Assembly: GCA_002297005.1 (NCBI GenBank) | Contig: DBIX01000068.1 | Coordinates: forward strand, 1 to 64,000 | From: Cyanobacteria bacterium UBA791 | GTDB taxonomy: Bacteria > Cyanobacteriota > Vampirovibrionia > Gastranaerophilales > Gastranaerophilaceae | DNA: 64,000 bases | Direction of reading: 5' to 3' | Part shown: positions 18,158 to 28,395 of the stretch, piece by piece | Position numbering within the stretch: position 1 is the first letter of the stretch | Layout of the letters: each line of letters starts with the position of its first letter | The notes under the pieces: generated by a model | The model's database searches: none | Told to the model about the DNA's origin: nothing | The model's input: only the letters and a program-made list of their open reading frames with translations | Translations under genes and position numbers: made by a program

Positions 18158-18934
18158 TTATCGTCTAACTGTTTCTGTATCGTTGTAATCTGCAGGAGAG
18201 CTATATTTTGAGGTGTTAGAAACTTTAAATCCACCCTCAACATTAGTTATAACACGATTTGACCCAGCTGGAAAATCTAAAATTGAATGACCTTGATAAC
18301 CTCTTATTACAGGAGCAATATATTGAATTGCCATTGGTGTATAAGATGGATTTAATGACCAAGTCTTAACATTAGAAACTTTTCCATATTTATCAACTGT
18401 AAAAGAAAATTTGAAAACGACACCATTTTGAACATCAGGAAGCCGAGAATCTTTCATAATCTGATTTTGCAAATTTGAACGCCAAACATTCCAAGCAATT
18501 TCCTCTTGCTGAGGAGTCATTGTTTTTGCTTGAGGTTTTGAAGTTGTTTGCTGAACTTTGTTAGCTGGTTTTGATGTTACTTTTGAAACAGTTTTTGGAG
18601 CTTCAACTTTTTTAACTGTTTCTTTAGGAGTTTGAACGACCTTATTAACTGTTTTAGTTTTAGGTTGTTCTACCTTTTGTTGTTCAACTTTTTGTGTCAC
18701 AGGTTCAGAAACAGTTTGTGAAACTGGTTTTGGTTTTTGAAGTTCTTCTCTGCTTACAGTTGCAATAACTTCATCATTCGTAGTTTCTTGAGGTTTGTAA
18801 TCCTGATCTGTAACCATATAGCTAGAATCTGTAACAAGCACGTTTGCGTGCATTTGAGGTTTGATACAACAAATGCACGCAGTTATTATGATTGCTACAA
18901 TTAGCAATATTTTTACAAAAGAATTATAATTCAT
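18158..18934 (-). CDS. single-span membrane protein with TonB-like C-terminal domain
   Basis: 258 residues: an N-terminal membrane anchor (about 8-25, containing CICC), a Val/Lys/Thr/Gln-rich linker (about 45-145), and a C-terminal TonB/TolA-like domain (WRSNLQNQIMKDSRLP...FKFSFTVDKYGKVSNV). It is shorter than its downstream neighbour and has no zinc ribbon, so the two are probably paralogues sharing one system. Its ATG overlaps the upstream gene stop by one base, which means translational coupling. Confidence 0.8.
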   Translation of the reverse strand: MNYNSFVKILLIVAIIITACICCIKPQMHANVLVTDSSYMVTDQDYKPQETTNDEVIATVSREELQKPKPVSQTVSEPVTQKVEQQKVEQPKTKTVNKVVQTPKETVKKVEAPKTVSKVTSKPANKVQQTTSKPQAKTMTPQQEEIAWNVWRSNLQNQIMKDSRLPDVQNGVVFKFSFTVDKYGKVSNVKTWSLNPSYTPMAIQYIAPVIRGYQGHSILDFPAGSNRVITNVEGGFKVSNTSKYSSPADYNDTETVRR

Positions 18935-20532
18935 TAATCTCTATCAACTTTATCTATTAATTCATCACAAGCAAAAATGCCGAATTTAGTAGCACTTAGC
19001 ATATAAGTTTCAGCAATCAAAATTGCTGTTGGAACAAGTGCTGCCAAAAAGCTCAATGCCATTCCGCCAAGGTCACCGCCCATTTCTTGCATAAAGTATG
19101 AAACGTTCATTGAAAATTCAATAAAGATAATGCATAAACCGATAGTAAATGATTGACGCATTTCTGTATTTAATTTTCTAATACCTTCAAGACCGAAGAT
19201 TTCAACACCGTGTTGAAGATAATTGCTAAAACCATCTGTTTTCAATACGTTTGAAGATTGGATTTTCTTATTGCAAGTAAATGCGTTAACAAAAGCAAAG
19301 AATGCAAATACAATCATTACAGTTGCCAAAACTAAGAACACAGGGCTAAATCTTAAGCCTGAAATTCTTATCCAACCAGCAGCTTCTGGAAAACACATTG
19401 CCAAAGTATTTGATACACCATAAGCCAAGAATGGAGCTGTACAAATACCTAATAAGATTTCACCTGCTGATTTAATTTGTAACATAAATGATTTATCTTT
19501 AATATTTCTGATTTTTGTTGAACTTAAAGAGTTTGCAAATCTTTCTATCCAATTTTGGTATTCTTTAACTACTTTTTCAAAATCTTCTCTGTATTCGTAG
19601 TGATTTAATTCTTTTGATAATTCTACGCTATTGTTTTTGAAATAACCACAAGAAATAGCAAGAGTTGCAGTAATTGCAACGAACATCAAGGAAATTAAAA
19701 TTGCAAATACAGGAATTGTTTTTGGAGTGAAGTAATACAACATATTAACGACATAGATAGCAACGTAGAAAATTGCAGGAATCATAATCATAAATTTTTC
19801 TGCAATTCTTGAAACTGATGTATCTTCACCAAGTTTGTTTTGCAAATATAAGAATACACCTTGTTTTAAGATTAAACCTAAACCGTAAATTATAACGGCA
19901 AAGATAAATATAACTTTTAAGTTAATTGGCATTTGAATTACCATGCCAGCATCCGTCAATGGCAAACCCATTAAGTAATTTGATAAACCAAACGAACAAA
20001 CAAATGATGCTAACAATAAAGCGATATGTAAAACAATTCCACCTTTTGAATTCATAGAAAGTTTTTTAGTAATATCGTTTATTGGATGAGCAACTTCATT
20101 AATAATTGCAATTCTTGCTTGCTCAATTTCAGCTTTTCTCTTTTCAATCTTTAATCTAACTTGAGCATTTGCTTCGTTACCATAAAGACCTTTAATATCA
20201 GTTTCTGTAAGATTTTCTTCTGCAAGAGTTGTAGTTGTAGAATGACCAATCATCTTAATCATCAAGAAATCATCAGTACCATCTACCATAAGCTTACAAA
20301 CTTTTTCAATTTCTAATCTTGCAGGGATTGGTTTACCTTTAAATAAAAATTTATCGTTTCCGAATTGATTTAAAAGTACACATTTGTTTGTTTTTGGATC
20401 ATATTGAACCGTCAACATACAGTCAAAAGGTACATCTAATTTAAAATCAAACCCGTCTTTTGAACATATATTTACTAACTCCTTGTGAGTAAAAGTTTTT
20501 TCATTATTTTTTGAAATAATTGTAAATGCCAT
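18934..20532 (-). CDS. polytopic membrane protein, family not recognised
   Basis: 532 residues. The N-terminal 100 residues are soluble and beta-rich (HKELVNICSKDG...FLFKGKPIPARLEI). After a charged helix (LKIEKRKAEIEQAR) there are about eight membrane segments from residue 165 to the end, with a long cytoplasmic or periplasmic helical loop near 300-345 (YREDFEKVVKEYQNWIERFANS). It is not a recognisable ExbB/TolQ or MotA. Its position between a VWA protein and two TonB-like proteins suggests that it is the membrane core of the same system; that is inference. Confidence 0.75.
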   Translation of the reverse strand: MAFTIISKNNEKTFTHKELVNICSKDGFDFKLDVPFDCMLTVQYDPKTNKCVLLNQFGNDKFLFKGKPIPARLEIEKVCKLMVDGTDDFLMIKMIGHSTTTTLAEENLTETDIKGLYGNEANAQVRLKIEKRKAEIEQARIAIINEVAHPINDITKKLSMNSKGGIVLHIALLLASFVCSFGLSNYLMGLPLTDAGMVIQMPINLKVIFIFAVIIYGLGLILKQGVFLYLQNKLGEDTSVSRIAEKFMIMIPAIFYVAIYVVNMLYYFTPKTIPVFAILISLMFVAITATLAISCGYFKNNSVELSKELNHYEYREDFEKVVKEYQNWIERFANSLSSTKIRNIKDKSFMLQIKSAGEILLGICTAPFLAYGVSNTLAMCFPEAAGWIRISGLRFSPVFLVLATVMIVFAFFAFVNAFTCNKKIQSSNVLKTDGFSNYLQHGVEIFGLEGIRKLNTEMRQSFTIGLCIIFIEFSMNVSYFMQEMGGDLGGMALSFLAALVPTAILIAETYMLSATKFGIFACDELIDKVDRD

Positions 20533-20547
20533 TTTTATAAATATCTC

Positions 20548-21216
20548 CTATCTTCCGATTGCTTCTAAAAATCTTCTTTGAGCTTTTTGTGCACCTTGTT
20601 CGTTAGCAACAATAAGCTTCTTTTCACCTAACACAGGGTTTAAAAGTTCTTTAACCATATCCAATCTTTCAGGATGAGCGTAAACAAACATCATTGCTAA
20701 ATCTGGTGCATATTGTAAAACGTTTTCAACATTTTTTGGTAAAACTTCCCAATTAATTTGTTTTGAAACATCACCCTCATTAGCTAAATCACCAATAACA
20801 ACAATAGCAGGAACATATCCCTCTTTTTTCATTGTTAGAGCGTGAGAGAAAGCTTTCTTTAAGCCCTCACCATAAGCTGTACCATAATCGTTTTGATCAT
20901 ACTTTGTAAATTCATTTACAGCCTTTGTAATACCCATACTGTCGCTTGGTGTACCCTCATATATTAAATATGCTTTTTGTGAAACTTTTAAAATTTTAAC
21001 TTCATCTTCAGGGTCAAGAATTGAACATAAAGATTTCAAATACTTGATTTGTTCAGGTAATTTGCTTTGGTTTGAGGCTGATGAATCCATCACAAAAATT
21101 ATTGCAGCTTTATGAAACTCATCCACCTTAATATTTTTTGCTAAAACAAAAATCAATTTGCCAATAATTGCGATACCTAAAATTAAAATCCCTAATATAA
21201 CTAATCTTTTATTCAT
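20548..21216 (-). CDS. membrane-anchored VWA-like protein
   Basis: 222 residues. One N-terminal membrane helix (about 5-27) is followed by a VWA-type fold with metal motif Asp44-x-Ser46-x-Ser48 (FVMDSSASNQ), a TAYGEGL loop and a VVIGDLANEGDV acidic loop. It is smaller than usual VWA domains. It likely binds a partner protein on the periplasmic side. Third gene of the six-gene operon; 15-17 base gaps to its neighbours. Confidence 0.75.
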   Translation of the reverse strand: MNKRLVILGILILGIAIIGKLIFVLAKNIKVDEFHKAAIIFVMDSSASNQSKLPEQIKYLKSLCSILDPEDEVKILKVSQKAYLIYEGTPSDSMGITKAVNEFTKYDQNDYGTAYGEGLKKAFSHALTMKKEGYVPAIVVIGDLANEGDVSKQINWEVLPKNVENVLQYAPDLAMMFVYAHPERLDMVKELLNPVLGEKKLIVANEQGAQKAQRRFLEAIGR

Positions 21217-21230
21217 AATCCTTTTCCTTA

Positions 21231-22271
21231 TTAATATTGAAATGTAACGTTCATCGGTTTAGTTAGAGTTAAATCTAATTCTGTATAAACAGGTATTTCA
21301 GCATCAACACCAGCTTCTATACCCTCTTTAACAGCACCACCAACAGCACCTGTTGCAGCACCTACTGCTACAGCTTTACCATAACTTGTATCACCGTCTG
21401 AAAGTAATGCGTATAACAAACCACCTACTATACCTATTATAGCACCAGTCGCAACTGTTTTTGCTGTACGACCTAATTTACCCTCATTTGTAACTGTAAA
21501 ATCTACTGCCTCAGTTGAGATATTATAAACTTTTCCCTCAGTAGATGTAAGGTTATTAAAATCAATAACTACACGGCCATTAACTGTACCTATTGTCGCA
21601 TGTCTTGCTTTCTTTACCTTTCCTGAAACTACGCTACCTTGTGGAGCAACAACACTTCCGTTGAATACCCAGTCTTCTGATAAAATAGCAGTAACAGAAT
21701 CACCAACACTTGCTGTAGCAGTATTTAGTGGAGTTTGCAAGTATGCTTTAAAAGTCGTACCTTTATCAATTTTTCCTACGTAACCTTTTAATGTATTATT
21801 TTGAACTTTGTTTGCTGTTGTTGAAGTATATTGTGGAGTAGCAGGTTTTGGTTCAGAAAAATCATAACTTATGTTATTTCCCATCAAAACCTTTTGTGCT
21901 TGAGCTTCATATAATGAGATATATTTTTCGTTCAAACTTTTTTCATAAGTCAAACCACCGTCTTTTAAAGCCTTTAAAATTGCTCTATCTAAAGCGTTAT
22001 TGCCTGATGATTTGAAATAATAAAACATATTTGCTCCAGTTTGTTGCAAGATTACAACAACAAAATCATTTGTTTTTGATTTTGTATAAGCAAAATATGG
22101 ATCTTTCTTTTGAAGATAATATTTTGGAGTATCAATTTGTGGTTCAACAAGTGTTTTTACATAACTCTTATCAGCATTTTTAACAAAATACAAATTTGAG
22201 CATGCTGCAAATGTCATATTTGCAGATAAAAGATAAAAAATTGAAATAAGTAAGGCTGTAAATTTTTTCAT
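21231..22271 (-). CDS. exported protein with glycine-zipper segment
   Basis: 346 residues. Residues 1-22 form a signal peptide ending in TFA. The mature part has an N-terminal domain of about 130 residues (NLYFVKNADKSYVKTLV...), then a beta-rich region (FKAYLQTPLNTATASVGDSVTA...SVVSGKVKKA) reminiscent of TrbI/VirB10-like surface-exclusion folds, a glycine-zipper segment (TGAIIGIVGGLLYALL and AVGAATGAVGGAVKEG), and a final beta-strand ending in an aromatic (MNVTFQY), as in outer-membrane proteins. I infer an outer-membrane or periplasmic partner of the TonB-like proteins in the operon. Confidence 0.75.
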   Translation of the reverse strand: MKKFTALLISIFYLLSANMTFAACSNLYFVKNADKSYVKTLVEPQIDTPKYYLQKKDPYFAYTKSKTNDFVVVILQQTGANMFYYFKSSGNNALDRAILKALKDGGLTYEKSLNEKYISLYEAQAQKVLMGNNISYDFSEPKPATPQYTSTTANKVQNNTLKGYVGKIDKGTTFKAYLQTPLNTATASVGDSVTAILSEDWVFNGSVVAPQGSVVSGKVKKARHATIGTVNGRVVIDFNNLTSTEGKVYNISTEAVDFTVTNEGKLGRTAKTVATGAIIGIVGGLLYALLSDGDTSYGKAVAVGAATGAVGGAVKEGIEAGVDAEIPVYTELDLTLTKPMNVTFQY

Positions 22272-22273
22272 CC

Positions 22274-22471
22274 TTAATTACCTCTTTTTTCTTGCACTTG
22301 CGTAGTTGTTGTTTGTTTTGTAGTAGTCATAGAACCATCATCATTGAATTTAATTAAATAATCAATGACACTTACATTAAATTGTTTGTGCATAACCGGT
22401 TTACTAACTAAAACAATGCCAGTTGCAACAACTAAAATTATCCCTATAATTATAAAAAATGATTTATTCAC
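22274..22471 (-). CDS. small single-span membrane protein, first gene of the operon
   Basis: 65 residues with one membrane helix (SFFIIIGIILVVATGIVLVS, about 4-23) and a short polar tail with a Thr/Gln run (TTTKQTTTTQVQ). It starts with GTG behind AGGACGGAG. Two bases separate its stop from the next ATG. No family recognised; size and topology fit an assembly or anchor subunit. Confidence 0.65.
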   Translation of the reverse strand: MNKSFFIIIGIILVVATGIVLVSKPVMHKQFNVSVIDYLIKFNDDGSMTTTKQTTTTQVQEKRGN

Positions 22472-22555
22472 GCTATCATACTCCGTCCTTATTTCTATTA
22501 TATGAACAAATCACTCATTCGGCATAATTTTTTTTAGGATTTTAACATTAATTAA

Positions 22556-23230
22556 CTATAAACTGAACCAATTAATCTCTGTTAAATTATTTTTTTTCAA
22601 AAAGTTATTACAATCTAAGAAATGTTCACATTTCATAAAAGCGTTGTCACCCTTGTTTGCACCTAATGGTGATGGGTGAGATGCCGTTAAGACCAAAATG
22701 TTTTCTTTGTTTTCAAAAATTGGTAACGCTCTTTCGATAGCCTTATTTCCCCACAACATAACAACAAGAGGCTTGTTTCGTTGTGCCAATTTTTCTAAAA
22801 CTAAATCGATAAAAGGTTTCCATAGTTTCAATATTTTATTTTGATTTTTTTCATCATAAAAAGTCAAGGCAGTATTTAAAAGAAAAACACCTTGTTCTGC
22901 CCAAGAAGATAATTCCCATTTTTGAAAATCATATTCTTTTTTAAAATTTTTGTTTATAACTTTAAAAATATTTCTCAAGGACTGTGGACATTTTTCCGCA
23001 CGACTTGAAAACGCTAAACCGTGGGCATGTTCAGGATTTGGATAAGGGTCTTGTCCTAATACAAGAACTTTAACCCCATCAAAATTAGTTAATTTAAAAG
23101 CATTAAAAACATCTTCTTTTTTAGGTGTTGAAAACTTATCAATAGCTTGCAAATAAATATTTTCGCAAAGCTCTAAACCGTCTTTACCTAACGCATTATC
23201 CCAACTTTTACTAATAGAAAATTTCTCCAT
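22556..23230 (-). CDS. ung: uracil-DNA glycosylase, family 1
   Basis: Removes uracil from DNA in base excision repair. 224 residues, full length. The water-activating loop VLGQDPYPNPEHAHGLAFS (Asp61) and the DNA-intercalating loop LTASHPSPLGA are both present. A -10-like TAAAAT (minus strand, 23237-23242) lies six bases before the ATG and no Shine-Dalgarno is seen, so a leaderless message is likely. It is divergent from the ferritin-like gene. Confidence 0.96.
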   Translation of the reverse strand: MEKFSISKSWDNALGKDGLELCENIYLQAIDKFSTPKKEDVFNAFKLTNFDGVKVLVLGQDPYPNPEHAHGLAFSSRAEKCPQSLRNIFKVINKNFKKEYDFQKWELSSWAEQGVFLLNTALTFYDEKNQNKILKLWKPFIDLVLEKLAQRNKPLVVMLWGNKAIERALPIFENKENILVLTASHPSPLGANKGDNAFMKCEHFLDCNNFLKKNNLTEINWFSL

Positions 23231-23324
23231 AAAAAAATTTTATCATACAAATAAAATAAACAACCAGGTAATATAAAAATTTAAACAAAGAAAATAAACT
23301 TTCAAATAAGAAAGTGAGGTTATT

Positions 23325-23876
23325 ATGTCAGAATTTTCAGTAAAAATGATAAGAGAAATGGGCGTTGATGTAGAAGAATTATTAAGATTACTAATCACAA
23401 ATGCAGGTTCAGAAATCTCAACATATTACCACTATATGTTGCTGAGAAACAATTTAACAGGTCCTGAGGGTGAAGCACTTAAAGAAATCGTAGAGGATGC
23501 AAGAATAGAAGATAGAAATCACTACGAAGCCTTGGTTACAAGAATTTATGAACTTGGTGGAGAACTCCCTGATAATTTAGTGACTTTCTATGAGCAAGCA
23601 AGTTGCCCACCTGCGTATTTACCAAAAGAAAAACAAGATACAATGGAGATAATTAGGATTCTAAGACAAGCCGAAGAATGTGCTATGGTTGGATATAACC
23701 ATATTTGTAAACTGACTTATAATAAGGATTTTAGAACTTATGACCTTGCAAAAGCAATTCTACACGAAGAAACCGAACACGAATGTTGGTTTGCAGAAAT
23801 TTTAACAGGCAAACCATCAGGTCACTTTAAACGCAAAGGCGAAAGCTCACCTTTTGTGAGTAAATTTTTAAGATAA
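23325..23876 (+). CDS. ferritin-like protein, Dps-like/rubrerythrin-related
   Basis: 183 residues forming a four-helix bundle. Probable metal ligands: Glu30 in GSEISTYYHY, Glu62/His66 in EDRNHYE, Glu117-Glu118, and HEETEHE (147-153). Two additional cysteines in the third helix (Cys119 and Cys128) and one in the fourth (Cys154) recall the thioferritin/DPSL group, which stores iron and protects against peroxide. Shine-Dalgarno GTGAGG. Transcribed alone with a strong terminator. Subfamily assignment is tentative; an oxidative-stress role is inferred from the family. Confidence 0.82.
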   Translation: MSEFSVKMIREMGVDVEELLRLLITNAGSEISTYYHYMLLRNNLTGPEGEALKEIVEDARIEDRNHYEALVTRIYELGGELPDNLVTFYEQASCPPAYLPKEKQDTMEIIRILRQAEECAMVGYNHICKLTYNKDFRTYDLAKAILHEETEHECWFAEILTGKPSGHFKRKGESSPFVSKFLR

Positions 23877-23896
23877 AATAATAATTAAATACAACA

Positions 23897-23934
23897 AACG
23901 GGGCTGGCAAAAATAAATTTTTGCCAGCCCCGTT
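23897..23934 (+). terminator. terminator after the ferritin-like gene
   Basis: An 18-bp perfect inverted repeat (23897-23914 with 23917-23934) with a GC-rich base (cggggctggc) followed by a short T-rich stretch. Confidence 0.9.
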
Positions 23935-23994
23935 ATATTTTTTCTAAAATTGTGGAATAAAAATAATATAAGTCATCCAAGCCTAAGGAAATGC

Positions 23995-24573
23995 ATGCGA
24001 AAACAAATCATTTTGGCACTTTTGTTATTTTTTATTGTTGTGCTAACTATCAGCGTATGGTTCTTGATAAAATCAAACCACTCTGTTAATTTTGACAACC
24101 AAAAATTTACCTTAAAATACTCAAGAGTTTTACACGGCGGAAACATTATTCTAAACGAATATACGCCTAAAAATGAAACCTTGGAGAATTGGACTCAGTT
24201 ATTAACTGTAAATTATTATCCAAATTCAAAAGAAAATCTTGAATATTTGTCAGATAGCCATATTGCAGGCTTGCAAAAAAGCTATGGCGAGAAAATGAAA
24301 ATTCTTGCTGATAATGATAAAGGGAAATTAATAGTAAAATCTTTTATTATTGTTAATAAAGATTATACAGAATATGATGCACTTTGCTATACAAAACATA
24401 AGGGTTCTTACTATTACTTGCAATTTATAAAAAAATATAAATATAACAATATGAATGAATTAAAAGAACAGTCAATGAAACTTTTGAGAGAAAACCAAAA
24501 ATACCTAGGACTGATTGAAAATAAAACCGCAAATTATAGACCAACCCCTCTATTCATGGACTACGAAGAATAA
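23995..24573 (+). CDS. membrane-anchored unknown protein
   Basis: 192 residues from ATG 23995, chosen because AAGGA lies six bases upstream; a TTG at 23950 would extend it by 15 residues. One N-terminal membrane helix (KQIILALLLFFIVVLTISVWFLI) is followed by a soluble, aromatic-rich domain of about 165 residues, presumably periplasmic. No motif recognised. Separate from the glycan locus that follows on the other strand. Confidence 0.7.
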   Translation: MRKQIILALLLFFIVVLTISVWFLIKSNHSVNFDNQKFTLKYSRVLHGGNIILNEYTPKNETLENWTQLLTVNYYPNSKENLEYLSDSHIAGLQKSYGEKMKILADNDKGKLIVKSFIIVNKDYTEYDALCYTKHKGSYYYLQFIKKYKYNNMNELKEQSMKLLRENQKYLGLIENKTANYRPTPLFMDYEE

Positions 24574-24589
24574 CTTCATTAAGAAAAAA

Positions 24590-24612
24590 GACAGCTTTAG
24601 ATATAAGCTGTC
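24590..24612 (+). terminator. hairpin after the membrane-anchored unknown gene
   Basis: Eight-bp stem gacagctt/aagctgtc with a seven-base loop and an A-run upstream. It lies between convergent genes and could act on either strand. Confidence 0.6.
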
Positions 24613-24668
24613 CAAGTCTTATTGTTTATAATCTAATACTTAATATAATGTCTACGGTGTAACAGTTA

Positions 24669-25388
24669 TTATTGACTTATATTTTCTAAACGATCAGGAG
24701 AAGAATTTACCCAATGAATATTTTCTTTAACGACTTTCGCTGGAATACCAGCAATCACACAATTTGGAATAGTGAAGTTTTTTGTCACTACGGCTCTCGC
24801 TCCGACAATACAACCATCAGGGATTTCCGTATTTTTTGAAATAATAACATCTTGGCAAATCCAAACGTGACTTCCAATTTTGATATTCTTAGCTCTATTT
24901 AAAACAGCTCCGTCAGGTGATAAAATAGCGTGTCCATCTGAACATCTAAAAGTAACACCATGAGAAATCATTACATCATCCCCACATTCAAAACTGCTAT
25001 CATGCTCATACAAAACAATTCCTGTACATTCTGTTATAGACAAATCTTTTCCAAATGTACAAGAACAGTTATTTGTTGGTAATTCTGCTCCATTACCAAT
25101 TGTTATATATAATGCACCTTTTTTAATGTTATTTACATGTACTTTATTGTTATTACCATTTATAACTATGTTTATTAAATAGTTTGGGTTCTTTAAATCA
25201 GGATTTATTGTAATTTGGTTATTATTTCCATTCACAATATATCTTAAATTTGTATCCTTTGGGGCATCAATTATATTCCCACTTCCACAAATTTTATTAT
25301 TGCTTTTGTTGTATCTAAATACAACAAAATTAAATATTTTAAATTCTCTTTCGCCATTTAAATATTTTTTCTTTGAAAATAATTTCAC
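24669..25388 (-). CDS. hexapeptide-repeat acyltransferase (left-handed beta-helix)
   Basis: Last gene of the leftward glycan locus. I start it at GTG 25388 (239 residues), nine bases after AAGGAG; the ORF is open to 25424. The N-terminal half has repeated NGNNN segments and the C-terminal half the left-handed beta-helix of serine/maltose-type acetyltransferases (IKIGSHVWICQDVIISKNTEIPDGCIVGARAVVTK...IAGIPAKVV). It probably O-acetylates a surface sugar. It is homologous in plan to the protein encoded at 43563-44297. Confidence 0.82.
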   Translation of the reverse strand: MKLFSKKKYLNGEREFKIFNFVVFRYNKSNNKICGSGNIIDAPKDTNLRYIVNGNNNQITINPDLKNPNYLINIVINGNNNKVHVNNIKKGALYITIGNGAELPTNNCSCTFGKDLSITECTGIVLYEHDSSFECGDDVMISHGVTFRCSDGHAILSPDGAVLNRAKNIKIGSHVWICQDVIISKNTEIPDGCIVGARAVVTKNFTIPNCVIAGIPAKVVKENIHWVNSSPDRLENISQ

Positions 25389-25429
25389 CGAATTTTTCTC
25401 CTTAATTTTATAATTATATAGCACACAAA

Positions 25430-26293
<864 letters not shown>

Positions 26294-26309
26294 TTTTTAC
26301 CTTTCATTT

Positions 26310-27452
26310 TTAACTTACATATTTTTTTACTATATTAGCAATATTTATTGCATCGTCTTCTGTTACATCTAAATGCAAAGGTAAAGATAAAACAGTTTCT
26401 GAAACTTCTCGTGCATAAGGGCAAGTATCTTTAGCATAAGAATACATTTTATATTCTGTGTTATCTCTATAATGAACACCTGGATAAATATCGTTTTCAT
26501 TTAGTTTTAAAATTAATTCTTCTCTATTTTTAACTAAGATTTGATATAAATGTCTTGAAGAAACACAATCTTTATCAATGTTAACCAATTTTATATTTTC
26601 ACAATTTTTAAATTCATTGTCATAAATACTTGCAAGTTTTCTTCTATATTCATTATCATTATCTAAATATTTTAAGCCTACTAATCCTAAAGAAGCCATA
26701 ATTGAATTTCCGTGACCTTTGTATCCACAGTATTCAACATCATATTTCCACTTATATGCACCATTACTGTTTATGCTTCTTGCATAAGTATCTTTATTAA
26801 TACCTAACCAAGACAATTTTCGTACAATTTCATCTAATTTTTTATCTTTAAAACAAATCATACCACTATCTGCTGTTGGAAGATTTTTTACTGCTTGGAA
26901 AGAATAAACAATAACATCCGCATTATCTTTTCCTGGTAAAGTTCCATCCAAATATCTAGTTCCTGCCATGTGAGCAGCATCAAGAATAAGTTTTAAATTA
27001 TTATCTTTGCAAATTTTTTCAATTTCTTTTAGATTTGCAGTATTGCCACCAAGACCAACAAACATTATTGCTCGAGTTTTGTCTGTTATTTTTTTTCTTA
27101 CATCTGAAGGGTTTAAATTTAATGAATCATCAATGTCTGCAAAAACTGCTTTTAATTTATTTCTATAAATTGCATGATTTGTTGAAATAAAAGTTATAGG
27201 TGTAGTTATAATTTCATCATTATCTGCCCAATTACTTTCCATTTTTAGAATTTCAACAGCCATGTCTAATCCAATTGTTGATGAATTTAAATAATGAGCA
27301 TTTTCTAAACCTGTATATTTTTTCCAAGCTTCTTCAAATTCTACAGTTTTAAATCCTAAACCTGTCCAACCAATATCAAGGCATTCTTTTATTGCTTCTA
27401 GACATTCTTCTGTTCTATATTTTGGTTTAAATAATTGAATTTTCTTATTCAT
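26310..27452 (-). CDS. DegT/DnrJ/EryC1/StrS-family PLP aminotransferase
   Basis: 380 residues. Members transfer an amino group to keto-sugar nucleotides for surface glycans. The PLP lysine is in VYSFQAVKNLPTADSGMI, and FKDKKL, GYKGHGNSIMASLGL and YPGVHYRDN segments match the family. A strong Shine-Dalgarno AAAGGAG precedes the ATG. It is one of two DegT proteins in this locus, and they are clearly different from each other, so two amino sugars are likely made. Confidence 0.9.
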   Translation of the reverse strand: MNKKIQLFKPKYRTEECLEAIKECLDIGWTGLGFKTVEFEEAWKKYTGLENAHYLNSSTIGLDMAVEILKMESNWADNDEIITTPITFISTNHAIYRNKLKAVFADIDDSLNLNPSDVRKKITDKTRAIMFVGLGGNTANLKEIEKICKDNNLKLILDAAHMAGTRYLDGTLPGKDNADVIVYSFQAVKNLPTADSGMICFKDKKLDEIVRKLSWLGINKDTYARSINSNGAYKWKYDVEYCGYKGHGNSIMASLGLVGLKYLDNDNEYRRKLASIYDNEFKNCENIKLVNIDKDCVSSRHLYQILVKNREELILKLNENDIYPGVHYRDNTEYKMYSYAKDTCPYAREVSETVLSLPLHLDVTEDDAINIANIVKKYVS

Positions 27453-27480
27453 TTTTATTCTCCTTTTATTTTTAAATTTG

Positions 27481-28395
27481 TTATTTTGTAGATTTTAGTA
27501 AATGTCTTATAATATTCCATTTGCTATAAGAATTTGTAATTAGGTCTATCCACATATTTGTTCTTTCAGCAATAGAATATTTAGATAAGATTTTTTTTCT
27601 TACTTCGTTAAAATCCACATTAAATTCTATTTCTCCATTTTTTATTTGTTCAATTTTTTTATTCCAATCCTCGCCATCTCTTACAAACATTTGTTCTGGA
27701 TAATCAACAAGTTTTGCAAGTTCAAGATAAGGTGGAATATCACTTACCAAAGCAGGAACGCCTAAGTAAAGAGTTTTTAACATTCGACAGTTTCCTTTTG
27801 AAAGTCCAACAGGAGTTTTTTCTTGTGGTATACATATCAAATCAAAATTTTTAATATTTTCGTCTACTGTTTCTCTACTCCACTCAATATCTCCACCACG
27901 AGTTATGGTTTTTATATCTTTAATTTGCAATTTTTCTAAAATAGGTAAGTTCGTAGTTGTACCAAACCAACCTACTTTAGGATTTTTCAAATCAATATTT
28001 TGTTTTAATTCTATATTCTTATCAATAATATCTAGAGCATCATCAAGAACAGCAACTGATTTATTGTATTTTTTATAAAAATCAGCCAAATATTGTGAAC
28101 CACATAGTACTAAATCACAATACTTTACGAGTTTTAAATAATCACCAGTATACATATCATCAACATCAAAAACTAAAAATTTATTAGAAAATCTATATTT
28201 TGAAAACTTTTTATTCAAAAACCAATAATCACTTTTTTGAAAAATCAATATGTCAGCTTTTCTTAAGTCTTCATTGATTTTAACTTTATAACCTCTATCT
28301 ATTAATTCATTTGCGATTTTAAAAACACGTTGTCTTGTAGAACCAGCAGTTTCATCACTTGCGGTAACAAACGCTATTTTCTTATTTTTTATCAT
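27481..28395 (-). CDS. glycosyltransferase, GT4-like
   Basis: 304 residues with a GT-B appearance: an N-terminal domain (IAFVTASDETAGSTRQRVFKIANEL) and a C-terminal nucleotide-sugar domain (VGWFGTTTNLPIL..., LGVPALVSDIPPYLELAKLVDYPEQMFV). It is shorter than usual GT4 enzymes. Its start overlaps the upstream glycosyltransferase gene by 14 bases, so the two are coupled. Substrate unknown. Confidence 0.78.
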   Translation of the reverse strand: MIKNKKIAFVTASDETAGSTRQRVFKIANELIDRGYKVKINEDLRKADILIFQKSDYWFLNKKFSKYRFSNKFLVFDVDDMYTGDYLKLVKYCDLVLCGSQYLADFYKKYNKSVAVLDDALDIIDKNIELKQNIDLKNPKVGWFGTTTNLPILEKLQIKDIKTITRGGDIEWSRETVDENIKNFDLICIPQEKTPVGLSKGNCRMLKTLYLGVPALVSDIPPYLELAKLVDYPEQMFVRDGEDWNKKIEQIKNGEIEFNVDFNEVRKKILSKYSIAERTNMWIDLITNSYSKWNIIRHLLKSTK

